Of a stretch of 64,000 nt of DNA, positions 34,491-45,075 are shown one piece after another. This stretch comes from an uncultured Mucispirillum sp. (GTDB lineage: Bacteria; Chrysiogenota; Deferribacteres; Deferribacterales; Mucispirillaceae), in NCBI GenBank assembly GCA_944324465.1, contig CALUWI010000008.1, forward strand, positions 62,001 to 126,000. Direction: 5' to 3'. Position 1 is the stretch's first letter, and each line of letters starts with the position of its first letter. Position numbers and translations under genes: made by a program. The notes under the pieces are model-generated. The model was not told the origin of the DNA and searched no databases. It saw only the letters and a list, made by a program, of their open reading frames with translations.

Positions 34491-35963
34491 ATGAAAAAAG
34501 TATATATATTGTTAGCATGTTTAGTATTATTTTCTGCATGCGGTAAAAAAACTGAGTTTAATGAAAACCATGTTACAGCAGAGGAAAATATTGTTTTTGA
34601 AAATATAAGCAGTGGCTTGGATTATAAAAATGCAGGCAGAGCATCTTATAATAAAAATATGGAGTATGGTGAGCTGCTTGATATATCAAAAGAGCTGGAC
34701 AGCGAAAAATATTTCATTAAATATAATACAGATACAGAGTATGATTTTACAGATATGCCCTATGCTTTAAGAGCTTTAGAGTTTTTAGAAAAAGGTGCAG
34801 CGTTAAGTGATGCTTATAAGCATATTGCTGTATATTATGTAAACAGGGATAATCTTGGAATATTTAATTTTAATGATTATGTGCTTCCATACAGTGAAGA
34901 TATTAATAATGATAATATGTCTGATGTGCAGAATAAATATATAAAAGGCACAGAAGCAGCAAGGCTTATAAATTTATCACTTTTAAAAGCAAGAAATATG
35001 ATAATCTATGCTTTAAATAATCAGCTTAAAGAATCAGATGATAAAGTAAAAGCACAGGCTCATTTAATGGCTGCCATATCTTATCTTGCTCAGGACAGGC
35101 TTTATAATATTTTAGAAATTAAAAAACATGCTGCACTTTGGAAAGAGCTGGGCGGCTTAGAAGTTGATTTTTTAAATAGTGCAGAAAATAAGCAGCTTAC
35201 AGCATTATTAACTTATGTTGCTTATAATGAAAATACTGGTGTAATAGAGCTGATTAATGGTGGTATAGAAAAGGAATTTTTACAGGCTGCTTTTTCAAAA
35301 GGCGGAATATATAATTATCTTAATGACGGCTTTTATATGCCTGTAGGAACTGCATTCAGACAGTCAAAATATGCCATAAACCCATTTTATATGCAGTATG
35401 AAACTTATGTAGATACCACATCTATGATGAAAATAATCATAAGCGGCAAAGAAACTAATGAAGATGATAAAACAGCAGATTATCAAATACAGAATAATTT
35501 TGATACCATATATGATAATGAAGTTTATATTCTTCCATTAAATGGTGCAGTTTATACTGTTGAAGTAAAAGATGGCAGTGCTTTCAAAGTTGAGTTTAAA
35601 AACCCTGCTTATTTTGATGCAGGCTATGCAAGCTATCTTTATAATGAAACAGCAAGACAAAAAGGACTGCCTAAAATATTAAGTGAATATGAATATAATA
35701 TTCTCCAGAAAGATTATATTATAAATGATAATGGAAAGTTAAATATTGTATGGAATGGTTCAATCAGAAACCAGATGCCAGATAAAAGAAAATTATTTAC
35801 TTTTAAAGGTGTAATAGACTGCCTTAACAGTAAAGATAATATTGATAAGTTAGAAAAAATATGCAGCAGCAGAGAAAATATGATTAAGGCAAAATATATT
35901 CATAAAAACAGATGCGGCACTAAAACAGACTGCCTGATTACAAGCAGCGATATAGAATTATAG
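34491..35963 (+). CDS. Lipoprotein of unknown function, related to its downstream neighbour
   Basis: A 490-residue lipoprotein (lipobox FSAC, Cys17). The ATG at 34491, the third in frame, is best spaced from the ribosome site. The mature protein is largely helical. Its C-terminal third holds a motif shared with the next gene: VYILPLNGAVYTV, then KNPAYFDAGY and CSSREN near the end. I recognise no outside family. With the downstream gene it forms a tandem pair after ftsY. Confidence 0.75.
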   Translation: MKKVYILLACLVLFSACGKKTEFNENHVTAEENIVFENISSGLDYKNAGRASYNKNMEYGELLDISKELDSEKYFIKYNTDTEYDFTDMPYALRALEFLEKGAALSDAYKHIAVYYVNRDNLGIFNFNDYVLPYSEDINNDNMSDVQNKYIKGTEAARLINLSLLKARNMIIYALNNQLKESDDKVKAQAHLMAAISYLAQDRLYNILEIKKHAALWKELGGLEVDFLNSAENKQLTALLTYVAYNENTGVIELINGGIEKEFLQAAFSKGGIYNYLNDGFYMPVGTAFRQSKYAINPFYMQYETYVDTTSMMKIIISGKETNEDDKTADYQIQNNFDTIYDNEVYILPLNGAVYTVEVKDGSAFKVEFKNPAYFDAGYASYLYNETARQKGLPKILSEYEYNILQKDYIINDNGKLNIVWNGSIRNQMPDKRKLFTFKGVIDCLNSKDNIDKLEKICSSRENMIKAKYIHKNRCGTKTDCLITSSDIEL

Positions 35964-35980
35964 GTAATTTGGAGTATATT

Positions 35981-37948
35981 ATGAAAAAAGTATTAATAAT
36001 ATTAATGCTGATTTTAATAAATAATGCAGCACTTGCACAGAATATAGAAAATGAAGAATATACAGCTGAGAATATCATAAATTTTATTTCCAGAATGGAT
36101 ATTGAAGATGTTGATGATGCAATGTATTTTTTAAGAGAGTACACTCATAATGCATATAATAATGATAATTATACTGCAGGAAAATATTTTGTAAAAGAGA
36201 TAAAAAGTGATGAAGAACTTGCAGATATAGGCTTTAAATATGCAGATGATAATAAAAGCAGGCTTGCATGCTCTGATGCATTTATTAATGGAGATATAAA
36301 AAGCAGATTATTTAATAAACCTATGGATAATATTTTAATATTAAACAGCCAGCTTGAAAAATCTATTAAAGTATTAGAAAACTATCTTGCAGAAAAGGAA
36401 GATGAAACTGGTGAAGTTTATTTAATAATAAGTTATGCTTATTTCTTAAAAGATATGTTTTATAATTATGACAAAATATCTTATTACTTTAATAAATTTA
36501 TATCAATAAATGGTGATACTGCCATAGAAAATATAACAAGAGATATGCGTTTTATAGCAGAAGTGCTTTCTGTCGTTACAAAGTTTCAAGGTGATAATGT
36601 TGTAGATTTTTATAACCATGCAGTAGAAAATGGATATATAGATAATATATTAATGACTTCTGGTTATGCAGATATTTATAATGACGGATTTTTTCATAAT
36701 TTTGCAGTGGTGAAAAATAATGCTCATTCTATTTTAGTAATAGATGAAGCAAAATTAAGCGATGATAATGAAAACCTTTATGCAAACCTGTACTATAAAA
36801 TTTTTGGTGATAACAATACTGATAATCCAATGAAATATGAGCCAGAGCACTGCACAGATTATGTTTATTCTGGCAACCTTTATATACTGCCCTTTAATCA
36901 TACATATTATCTAGTAAATACATCAGAAGTGGAAAATAATATAAAAACAATATCTATAAAAAACCCTGCATACTTTAATGTAAATTATGGCAAAAATTAC
37001 AATAATAAAGGCATATTTAAAGATGATAAAACAGCAAAGGCACTGCATAGTGTTTCGCAAATGGGTAAATTTTCATATAAAGATAATGTTATTTATCAAG
37101 TAAAATATGATAAAGAGCCACAGTCCCCTGCTGGTGATGTGGATACATTAGCTGATATGTATGATTATAAGCAGCCATTAACTTATGCACAGATAAAAGA
37201 TTATATAAAAGACAGAAACTATGAAAAAGCAGTAATAAACAGCAAATACAGCCAAAAAGATATTAAAAAATATATGGAATATTTAAGCTCTTATTCAAAA
37301 TATCCTGTAACTGCTGAAAATTATGATTTACTTTTTTATGATATAGGTAAAAAAGAGCCTGTATATACTGCCTGCATTATTAATAAAAAAACAAATAATA
37401 TTGCACAGTATTTTATAATAGATAAAAAATTAAAAATATTAAATGAAGATTTAGCTCATGCTGCAGCAGAGTTTACTTATAATCAGCCTGGTTTTTATGA
37501 TGTAAAAATAATATATAAAGAAAATAACCCACAGCTTGTATATTTAAGGCATGACGGGCAGGTATTTGTTGTAAATATAGTAGATGGTAAAGCGGGCTTT
37601 AATACTTTCCCTGCATATTATATAAAAAATAAGCAGGAAAATAATATGCTTGATAAGGTAAAAACTCCATTTAATTTATATTCAGCAGCAAATATTGAAT
37701 GCAGTAATACTGATAATACTGTGTTATCTCTTATTTGTTCATCAAGAGAGTTATTAAGCCAGAAAGCATATTTAGAAGTATTATATAAAGAAAAACAGGA
37801 TAAAATGGATAAAAACTATTATCCTGAAAATATTAAACAGTATTACATGATTTCTTATGATAATATGAATACTGAAATTCAAGCCTGTACAGATATTAAC
37901 TGTATAAGTGATGTATTTTTCAAATATGAAAAATTATTTTTAAAATAA
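35981..37948 (+). CDS. Secreted protein of unknown function, paralogue of upstream lipoprotein
   Basis: A 655-residue exported protein with a signal peptide (about 1-20, ending ALAQ) and no lipobox. It repeats the neighbour's landmarks in the same order (LYILPFNHTYYLV, KNPAYFNVNY, ICSSRELL), so the two genes probably arose by duplication and diverged. It has an additional region of about 150 residues near the C-terminus. GGAG precedes the ATG at 35981 by 7 nt. Very rich in Asn, Tyr and Lys. Function unknown. Confidence 0.75.
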   Translation: MKKVLIILMLILINNAALAQNIENEEYTAENIINFISRMDIEDVDDAMYFLREYTHNAYNNDNYTAGKYFVKEIKSDEELADIGFKYADDNKSRLACSDAFINGDIKSRLFNKPMDNILILNSQLEKSIKVLENYLAEKEDETGEVYLIISYAYFLKDMFYNYDKISYYFNKFISINGDTAIENITRDMRFIAEVLSVVTKFQGDNVVDFYNHAVENGYIDNILMTSGYADIYNDGFFHNFAVVKNNAHSILVIDEAKLSDDNENLYANLYYKIFGDNNTDNPMKYEPEHCTDYVYSGNLYILPFNHTYYLVNTSEVENNIKTISIKNPAYFNVNYGKNYNNKGIFKDDKTAKALHSVSQMGKFSYKDNVIYQVKYDKEPQSPAGDVDTLADMYDYKQPLTYAQIKDYIKDRNYEKAVINSKYSQKDIKKYMEYLSSYSKYPVTAENYDLLFYDIGKKEPVYTACIINKKTNNIAQYFIIDKKLKILNEDLAHAAAEFTYNQPGFYDVKIIYKENNPQLVYLRHDGQVFVVNIVDGKAGFNTFPAYYIKNKQENNMLDKVKTPFNLYSAANIECSNTDNTVLSLICSSRELLSQKAYLEVLYKEKQDKMDKNYYPENIKQYYMISYDNMNTEIQACTDINCISDVFFKYEKLFLK

Positions 37949-37957
37949 AAGGATACT

Positions 37958-38740
37958 ATGGAAATAAAAATAATAGAAAATATAAATAAAGATTTATTTA
38001 ATATTAATGAAAATAATAATATGCCAGCATTTGCTTTATCTATTAATGGTATATATTACCAGATAAGCGGATTTAAAATGTCAGGCAGTGAATATATTTA
38101 TTATGGTGAATATTCTGCAAATGATGCTATAAATTTATCAATTAGTTTTATAAATAATATTTCATTTAAAATAATTATAAAAATATATGAAATATGTAAT
38201 AAATTAAATGCAGATATTAATAAGATAAATATATTTCAGGAAAAAAATATAAAGGGCAGGAAAAGTTTTGAAACACTTGCAAAAGCATTAAATCTGCCTG
38301 AAAATCTAATAGATTTTATTGATATAAAAGATATTCCCTTAAAAACAGTATCATTAATTACATGCCAGCAGGAAAATATAATTAATTTTATTGCAGAGCA
38401 TATTAAATATAATGATTTATCTATGCAGGCTTTTCGTAAATATGTTGAAAAAGTATGTGATTTTAAAGAAATTATCCCAGAAAATTACAGTGCAGATTTT
38501 CAATTTCCAGATACAAGAAGTAAAAGCCATATAGAAATAGATGAAAAATATACAGAATTAATTAATAATTTTAAAAATATAAAAATAAATAATTTAGACA
38601 GCTTTGAATCACCAAAATTAAATATTTCTTTTGATATAAGCAGCTTAGATGATTATGAAAATATATTAAATATTTTAGAAAATAATAAAATAAATATTAA
38701 ATTATTTTATGAATTATTAGAAAAATATGGATTAAAATAA
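37958..38740 (+). CDS. Uncharacterised protein with a possible ParB-like helix-turn-helix
   Basis: A 260-residue cytoplasmic protein. Residues about 100-165 (ALNLPENLIDFIDIKDIPLK, a Gln-Glu turn, then LSMQAFRKYVEKV) have the spacing of ParB/KorB helix-turn-helix regions. The N-terminal 90 residues are strand-rich. The gene lies 30 bp before the SplB-like radical SAM gene, and the pair is probably co-translated. This similarity is faint; no function is claimed. Confidence 0.6.
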   Translation: MEIKIIENINKDLFNINENNNMPAFALSINGIYYQISGFKMSGSEYIYYGEYSANDAINLSISFINNISFKIIIKIYEICNKLNADINKINIFQEKNIKGRKSFETLAKALNLPENLIDFIDIKDIPLKTVSLITCQQENIINFIAEHIKYNDLSMQAFRKYVEKVCDFKEIIPENYSADFQFPDTRSKSHIEIDEKYTELINNFKNIKINNLDSFESPKLNISFDISSLDDYENILNILENNKINIKLFYELLEKYGLK

Positions 38741-38770
38741 TTTATTAAAAAAAAGGATATAACTTATTAT

Positions 38771-39787
38771 ATGATATATATAGAAAAATCGGCCCAGCAT
38801 ACTTATTTAGCAGAACTTACAGCAAAAGAACATAATGTAGAAGTAATTGATGACGGCTTTGAAATAGAAGATAAAAAAAGCAATATAGTAATCTCTAACC
38901 ATACAGATAATTTTGTACACCGCTGCCCTGCTACAAATATATACAGATGCTGCAATTATCATGTGGTAGATATTATGCAGGGCTGTCCATTTGACTGTGC
39001 ATACTGCATACTGCAGCTTTATTTACCCCATAAACACATAAGAGTTGCAGGCAATACGGATAATGTGCTTGCAGATATTAAGGCAGCAGTAAAAGACCAG
39101 AAAAGGCGTATAGGAAGCGGTGAATTAAGTGACAGTCTTGCAATGGATAAAACTATACCACTTTCAAAAATAATAGTGCCTTTTGTTAATAATTTAGATA
39201 ATATTTTATTTGAATTTAAAACTAAATCTGATGTTATAGATAACCTTTTAAACCTAAATCCAAAAAATGTAATGGTATCCTGGAGCTTAAACCCTGCATC
39301 TATTATAGAGCAGGAAGAACCATACACTGCCACACTAGAAAGGCGGCTTAAAGCTGCAGAAACAATATCATCATACGGCTATAATGTAGGCTTTCATTTT
39401 GACCCGTTGATTATGACAGAAGATTTTGAAAAATTATATGGCGATTTAATAGAAAATTTAACATCAAGAATTAAGGAAGAATCAGTAGAATATATAAGTA
39501 TATCAACATTTAGATGCCCATCTGAACTTATGAATATTATAAGGCAGCGTAAAAGTCCTTCTATACTTACAAAAGGCGATTTTATAAAAGGAATAGACGG
39601 CAAAACAAGATATTTTAAAGCTGAAAGAATAAGAATGATAGGCTTTGTTACAGAAAAATTGAAAAAACAGTGGAAAAAGCCATTTATATATTACTGTATG
39701 GAGCATAGCAGTATATGGGAAAAAATACTAAATTATGACCCAGGAGAAAGGGAAGAATTTGAAACATATTTTCCATGCTATAAATAA
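38771..39787 (+). CDS. Spore photoproduct lyase-like radical SAM protein
   Basis: A 338-residue radical SAM enzyme. The cluster motif is CPFDCAYC (Cys72, Cys76, Cys79), and the chain resembles SplB over its length (HRCPATNIYRCC before the motif, VMVSWSLNPASI, then YGYNVGFHFDPLI and STFRCPSEL). SplB repairs UV thymine dimers in spores. Homologues in non-spore-formers exist and their roles are mostly unknown. Nothing here suggests sporulation. It is paired with the unknown gene just upstream. Confidence 0.85.
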   Translation: MIYIEKSAQHTYLAELTAKEHNVEVIDDGFEIEDKKSNIVISNHTDNFVHRCPATNIYRCCNYHVVDIMQGCPFDCAYCILQLYLPHKHIRVAGNTDNVLADIKAAVKDQKRRIGSGELSDSLAMDKTIPLSKIIVPFVNNLDNILFEFKTKSDVIDNLLNLNPKNVMVSWSLNPASIIEQEEPYTATLERRLKAAETISSYGYNVGFHFDPLIMTEDFEKLYGDLIENLTSRIKEESVEYISISTFRCPSELMNIIRQRKSPSILTKGDFIKGIDGKTRYFKAERIRMIGFVTEKLKKQWKKPFIYYCMEHSSIWEKILNYDPGEREEFETYFPCYK

Positions 39788-39840
39788 TTAAAAAATCACT
39801 ACAATTTGTTGTCAATAAATCAAAACAGCAGGTGAAGTAA

Positions 39841-40590
39841 ATGGGTATAATAAAAAATGATAATGCAGAAAATATTTTATGGCTTGTATCAGTAATGAAG
39901 CAGTATATGGATGATGATTATGCAGTAGAAACCAGCTACAACTGGCTGCGATACAACAGCAAAGATGATTTTGAACTTATATATAGAACAATCGATCCAG
40001 AAAATACAGAAGTAATTTTTGAAATAGGAACAGATAGAAAGGGAAATATTGTAAAAAGTACTTCAAATGCTTTGCTTGAAGATAACACATTAGTAGAAGC
40101 AGGGCAGCCTTTAATATCTGAAATGTATAAAGATACCAATATACTTTTAAAGGAAAAAACAGTATCCAATGAAGGCAGTATAAATGAAAAAGAAATAGTT
40201 CTGCAAAAAGAAGAAGTAAAAGATAATATTACATATCTGGAAATATATTATAAAAATGAAAATGTTTTAGCAAAATATAAAGTATATCCAGATAATAAAA
40301 TCAAAGAAGAAAAATATGCAGATAATGTAAAAATAGAAGAACATATTCAGCAGGAATATTATTTTAATAACAGCCTTGTAACATATTTAACTAAAAATAT
40401 ATATTATGCTAATGATGAAATAAATATGGAAACAGAAATGTATGTGGAAAGTGAAGAAATGATAGATGAAAATACTGCTGTTATTACAATAGTGCAGGAA
40501 GATAAAAATTATGGCTATGATGCTGTTACAGAATATGTTTTAAAGAAATATATAAACATAAATGGAAAAATTATTCTTTATGAAAACTAA
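39841..40590 (+). CDS. Uncharacterised cytoplasmic protein
   Basis: A 249-residue protein, acidic and strand-rich, with no signal peptide or membrane segment. No family is recognised. It has repeated YxxE/KxE patterns that suggest a beta-rich fold. It is preceded by AGGTGA and ends before a shared terminator. Confidence 0.6.
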   Translation: MGIIKNDNAENILWLVSVMKQYMDDDYAVETSYNWLRYNSKDDFELIYRTIDPENTEVIFEIGTDRKGNIVKSTSNALLEDNTLVEAGQPLISEMYKDTNILLKEKTVSNEGSINEKEIVLQKEEVKDNITYLEIYYKNENVLAKYKVYPDNKIKEEKYADNVKIEEHIQQEYYFNNSLVTYLTKNIYYANDEINMETEMYVESEEMIDENTAVITIVQEDKNYGYDAVTEYVLKKYININGKIILYEN

Positions 40591-40620
40591 ATAATAATTT
40601 TAAATAATAATTAAATAAGA

Positions 40621-40642
40621 AACCCCATCTTATGATGGGGTT
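40621..40642. terminator. Bidirectional terminator at 40.6 kb
   Basis: A perfect 9-bp GC-rich stem with TTAT loop lies between convergent genes. The minus-strand side has the better T tract. Confidence 0.8.
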
Positions 40643-40647
40643 GATAT

Positions 40648-41541
40648 TTATTGAACTTGAATATTTATTGGTGATGTTACCTTGTAGCCATTAGGTGTTG
40701 ATTCAATACCGTCTTTATCCACAGGTGTATATTTCCATGTATCTGATAAGTTAGATTTAATTTCAAGATAACATGCTTGTTCCTGACCTATAACAAATGT
40801 AGCATCTGAAGTGCCCGCAATTGTTTGATTATTGCAAGGGTTAAATGTAGTTCCATTACTTAAAGTTAATACATTTTCAGGTAAAATAACTTCTCCGCTG
40901 CTGCTGTCATTTCCTTTCAGCATTACTCTGATTGAAGTAAAGGAATTAAGGAAAATTATTTTAGATGTTTCTGTTGTATTTGCCTGTACAATAGTTTCAT
41001 CAGTTATAGGATAAAGTGATTCTGATGTACCGTCATTAGTATATAAGAAAGCCTGTAAATATGTAAGAAAATTTGCTGTATTAAAGTTAAATGTTTCTGT
41101 AGGCATATTATCAGAAGCAACTTCTACTTGAAATTTTACATTCATTTTTTGTATGCCTGTATATGTAATATAGAGATTTGCAGCAATAGATGAATTTTTT
41201 AAACTATCTGTCTCACCAGTTCCAAAGTTAAAAGTATAATTTAAACCATCTGCTTCTGTTAATACATGGTCATTTTCATCAGTAAACACAGGTTTTATTT
41301 GCACATTTTTATAATCATTAGCAGTTTTATTAACAATATTAAATGAAATACGATAACGACGAGTATTTGTATTATCAACTATAGGTATAAAATAATACTG
41401 ACTTACACCAGAAACCATTAAATTTTTTTCAGTAGGTGGTGTGATATCGCCCCCGCTAGTAGTGTTGTTTGGGCTATCATCTCCACAGCCTGCAAAGAGA
41501 AAAGGTAAAGTAAAAAGTAATGCAGATAAAATTTTTTTCAT
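40648..41541 (-). CDS. Lipoprotein of unknown function
   Basis: A 297-residue lipoprotein with lipobox FAGC (Cys19) followed by an acidic, Asn/Thr/Gly linker (about residues 20-40). The rest is strand-rich and looks like one or two beta-sandwich domains with three further cysteines. No family is recognised. It stands alone between a terminator and the smc promoter region. Confidence 0.7.
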   Translation of the reverse strand: MKKILSALLFTLPFLFAGCGDDSPNNTTSGGDITPPTEKNLMVSGVSQYYFIPIVDNTNTRRYRISFNIVNKTANDYKNVQIKPVFTDENDHVLTEADGLNYTFNFGTGETDSLKNSSIAANLYITYTGIQKMNVKFQVEVASDNMPTETFNFNTANFLTYLQAFLYTNDGTSESLYPITDETIVQANTTETSKIIFLNSFTSIRVMLKGNDSSSGEVILPENVLTLSNGTTFNPCNNQTIAGTSDATFVIGQEQACYLEIKSNLSDTWKYTPVDKDGIESTPNGYKVTSPINIQVQ

Positions 41542-41689
41542 CTTAAACCTCCATTTATTACTTTTTAGTTAAGTATCACATAATGATAAAAAAGTAAATA
41601 AATATATAAAATATAATGTTTTATTTTTTCACTAAAAATATAAAAAAATAATTCTTGAAAAAAATTTCAAAATCTAGCAAAATAAGGCT

Positions 41690-44600
41690 ATGAAATTTAA
41701 TAAATTATACCTTCATGGTTTCAAATCATTTGTAGATAAAACAACAGTAGATTTTCCTGACGGCATTACAGCGATAGTAGGTCCAAACGGCAGTGGAAAA
41801 AGCAATATAATGGATGCTGTTCGCTGGGTATTTGGCGAGCAGAATGCAAAAGAGCTTCGCGGTGCTGAAATGGAAGATATTGTATTTAATGGCTCACAGA
41901 AAAGAAAGCCTGCAGGTTTTGCAGAAGTAGGGCTTACTTTATCAGAAATAGATGAGGCTGTTGCTGCAAAATACGGCACATTTTCAGAGATAACTATTAC
42001 CCGTAAATTTTATAAAACCGGCGAAAGAGAATATTATATTAATAACAGGAAATGCCGCTTAAAAGATATTAAAGATATCTTTATGGATACAGGTCTTGGT
42101 GCTAGAAGTATATCTATTATTGAGCAGGGCAAAGTGGATAAAATTATTAATGCAAGCCCTGAAGAACTGCGGTTTTTCTTAGAAGAAACAGCAGGTGTTA
42201 CAAAATTTAAGGATAAAAAGAAAGAAGCTGAAAGAAGGCTGCAGCAGACAAGGGATAATCTTGACAGGGTAACAGATATTATTGAAGAAATTGTTACTCA
42301 AATGCAGTCATTATCGTCGCAGGTGGAGCAGCTTAAAATATATGAAGAACTGCAGAGTAATTTTAAAAGGCTTGAGCAGTCATATTTATGCACTTCTTAT
42401 TATATAAAGGCAGAAGACAGCAGCAAAGTAAAATCACTTTTAATTGAGAAAAAGCAGAATTTAGAAAGTATGCTTGCAAAATATGCAGAGCTTGTTCGTA
42501 TAGAAAATGTTGCAAATAATGACTATAATGCCCGTCAGGCAGAATATGAGCAGCTGCAGGAAAAAAGAGTGCAGACTGCCACAAAAAAAGCAAATACTGA
42601 AGGGGATATTAAAGCACTTGAAACTAAAATTGCATCAAGTGATGATATAAAAGCAAACTTACAGTCAAGTATAAAGCAGGAAACTGCAAGATATGAAGAA
42701 ATGGCAGAAAGTATTGAAACACTGACAGATGAACTTGATACTGCCAGTGATGCTTTAGAGTATGTAGGGGATAAATTAGAAGAACTTTCTGATATTATTG
42801 ATGATTTAATCAGCCAGAAAGAAGCGGTAGAAGATGAATTTCAGGAAACTGATGCTGCTTATATAGAATACACAGGTACTGTTACATCTAAACGAAATGA
42901 GCTTATAAGAGTGGAATCAACTTATGAGCATATAAAACAGGATATAGAAAGGCTTAAAAAAGAACAGCAGTCTATAGATGATGCATTTAATGAAGCAGCC
43001 TCTAAAAAAGATAATTTTCAGCAGGAAATGGATAATCTGCAGTTTAAAATGATGCAGGATGAGGAAAACTTAAATGCAGCAAAAGAAAAAACTGACGACT
43101 TAAAAAAACAGAAAGAAAAAGAAGAAGCAAAAAACAGAGAGTTAAAAGCAGAAATAAAAAGCTATGAAAATAATATAGTATTTTTTAATAAACAGCTTGA
43201 AGCTGCCTCATCTTTTAATGATGATACAGCAGTATTAAAGCCTTATATTGCAGGGCTTTTGATAGATTTCTTATCTGATATGGAATATGCAAAGCTGATA
43301 GATATAGGCGATGTAATAGTTTTTAATGATGAAAGCAGAGATGAAATTTTTGAAAAAATCTCTCATCTTAAATCTTCTGTAAAGTTTGCTTTTAAAAGTG
43401 AAACAGAAAGTATTAGAAACTATCTTTTAAATATGCAGGTAAATGAAGTTTATCAAAATATTTATCTTGCTAATAATATTTATAAAAAAGCAGGGGAAGA
43501 AGATAAAGGCTTTCAAATTATTTCATTAAAAGAAAGTATATTAGAAGCTGAAAAAGAAATAGACAGGCTTGGCTCAGATATTTATGAAACAGAAAAAATT
43601 ATCAGCTATATAGATAATAATTTAGAAGAAAGCATAAATACTTTAAATGATATGCAGGCAGTATATAATAATTCAAGAGATTCTTTTCTTAAAAAAGAGG
43701 CAGAATATACTGGTATCCTGCAGGAATATGAAAGACTTGAAAAGAGAAAAAATACTATTTCAAAAGAAATAGAGCTTTCAGAAAACAGCTTGTCAGAAAA
43801 TCATGAAAAAGTAGATAAGTTAAAAGAAGATATTAATACTGCCAGTAAAAAACAGATAGAATTAGAAGAAAAACGCTCAGAGTTAGAAGATAAACTGGAA
43901 GTTATTAAAGATAACTTAGATGAAAAAAGGGAAGAACATACAGAAATAAAAATACAGTATGCACAAAAGGAAGAACAGACAAACTCTATTAAAAGAGAGC
44001 TTAGCAGTAAAAGAAGTATCAGGGAAGAAGTAAAAAATAATATTTCTAAACTTGAAGCAAGGCTGCAGCAGCTTTTAAATGTAGATGAAATAAAATGGAA
44101 TGAAGAATTAGAGCTTTTAAAAGAAAAGCTTGATAATTTATCTAAAGATGTGCTGTCATTAGAAGATGAAGTGCGAAATGCTGCTATTATGCTTGATGAA
44201 ATGCGTCAGAATATAGAAGATATTAGAAACAAGGCTGAAAACATTAATGCAGAAATAAAAACAGGTGATGATGAAGTCCGTAAGTATGAGCTTGATTTAG
44301 CGGGCATTACTTCTGTTTTAGAGGCAAGTGCAGCACAGTATATGGAAAAATACGGTATAGAAATATCCCATGATTATTTAACTTATGCAGACAGGCAAAG
44401 AGAGCCTAGAAAAATAAAAGAAGAAATGAATAGGATTGAAAGCCGTTTAGATGATTTAGGCCCTATTAACTTAAATGCTTTAAATGATTATAAAGATGCA
44501 GAAGAAAGATATAAATTTTTAACAGACCAAAGAAGCGATTTAGAAGGCTCTATTGATGATATAAACTCATTTATCAGTGAAACAGATGAAGCCACAATCA

Positions 44601-45070
44601 GAATGTTTGAAGAAACATTTAATTCTGTAAAAGATAAATTTGTAGAAGTATTTCATATTTTATTTGGCAACGGGGAAGCTGAACTTAAACTCACTGACCC
44701 AGACAATATGCTGATAAGTGGTGTGGAAATATATATTCAGCCGCCTGGCAAAAAACTGCAGCATATGGGGCTTTTATCAGGCGGTGAAAAAGCTCTTACT
44801 GCTATGACTTTATTATTTGCATTATTCCTGCAGAAACCTACTCCATTCTGCTTTCTTGATGAGGTAGATGCACCTCTTGATGATGCAAATGTTGAAAGAT
44901 ATGTGGGTATGGTAAAAGCATTATCTGATAAAACTCAGTTTATACTTATTACCCATAACCACAATACTATGAGTATAGCAGACTCTATATATGGTGTAGC
45001 TATGCAGGAATATGGTGTTTCTACAATATTATCTGTTACATTAGAGCAGGTGGCACGGGCAGGAAGGTAG
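41690..45070 (+). CDS. smc: Chromosome segregation protein SMC
   Basis: A 1126-residue SMC ATPase that, with ScpA and ScpB, compacts and separates chromosomes. It has an N-terminal Walker A (GPNGSGKSNIMDAVRWVFGE). Long coiled coils flank a hinge at about 505-620. The C-terminal signature (LLSGGEKALTAMTLLF) and Walker B with D-loop (FLDEVDAPLDDANV) are intact. Length is normal. rmuC follows 5 bp later. Confidence 0.97.
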   Translation: MKFNKLYLHGFKSFVDKTTVDFPDGITAIVGPNGSGKSNIMDAVRWVFGEQNAKELRGAEMEDIVFNGSQKRKPAGFAEVGLTLSEIDEAVAAKYGTFSEITITRKFYKTGEREYYINNRKCRLKDIKDIFMDTGLGARSISIIEQGKVDKIINASPEELRFFLEETAGVTKFKDKKKEAERRLQQTRDNLDRVTDIIEEIVTQMQSLSSQVEQLKIYEELQSNFKRLEQSYLCTSYYIKAEDSSKVKSLLIEKKQNLESMLAKYAELVRIENVANNDYNARQAEYEQLQEKRVQTATKKANTEGDIKALETKIASSDDIKANLQSSIKQETARYEEMAESIETLTDELDTASDALEYVGDKLEELSDIIDDLISQKEAVEDEFQETDAAYIEYTGTVTSKRNELIRVESTYEHIKQDIERLKKEQQSIDDAFNEAASKKDNFQQEMDNLQFKMMQDEENLNAAKEKTDDLKKQKEKEEAKNRELKAEIKSYENNIVFFNKQLEAASSFNDDTAVLKPYIAGLLIDFLSDMEYAKLIDIGDVIVFNDESRDEIFEKISHLKSSVKFAFKSETESIRNYLLNMQVNEVYQNIYLANNIYKKAGEEDKGFQIISLKESILEAEKEIDRLGSDIYETEKIISYIDNNLEESINTLNDMQAVYNNSRDSFLKKEAEYTGILQEYERLEKRKNTISKEIELSENSLSENHEKVDKLKEDINTASKKQIELEEKRSELEDKLEVIKDNLDEKREEHTEIKIQYAQKEEQTNSIKRELSSKRSIREEVKNNISKLEARLQQLLNVDEIKWNEELELLKEKLDNLSKDVLSLEDEVRNAAIMLDEMRQNIEDIRNKAENINAEIKTGDDEVRKYELDLAGITSVLEASAAQYMEKYGIEISHDYLTYADRQREPRKIKEEMNRIESRLDDLGPINLNALNDYKDAEERYKFLTDQRSDLEGSIDDINSFISETDEATIRMFEETFNSVKDKFVEVFHILFGNGEAELKLTDPDNMLISGVEIYIQPPGKKLQHMGLLSGGEKALTAMTLLFALFLQKPTPFCFLDEVDAPLDDANVERYVGMVKALSDKTQFILITHNHNTMSIADSIYGVAMQEYGVSTILSVTLEQVARAGR

Positions 45071-45075
45071 TTATT

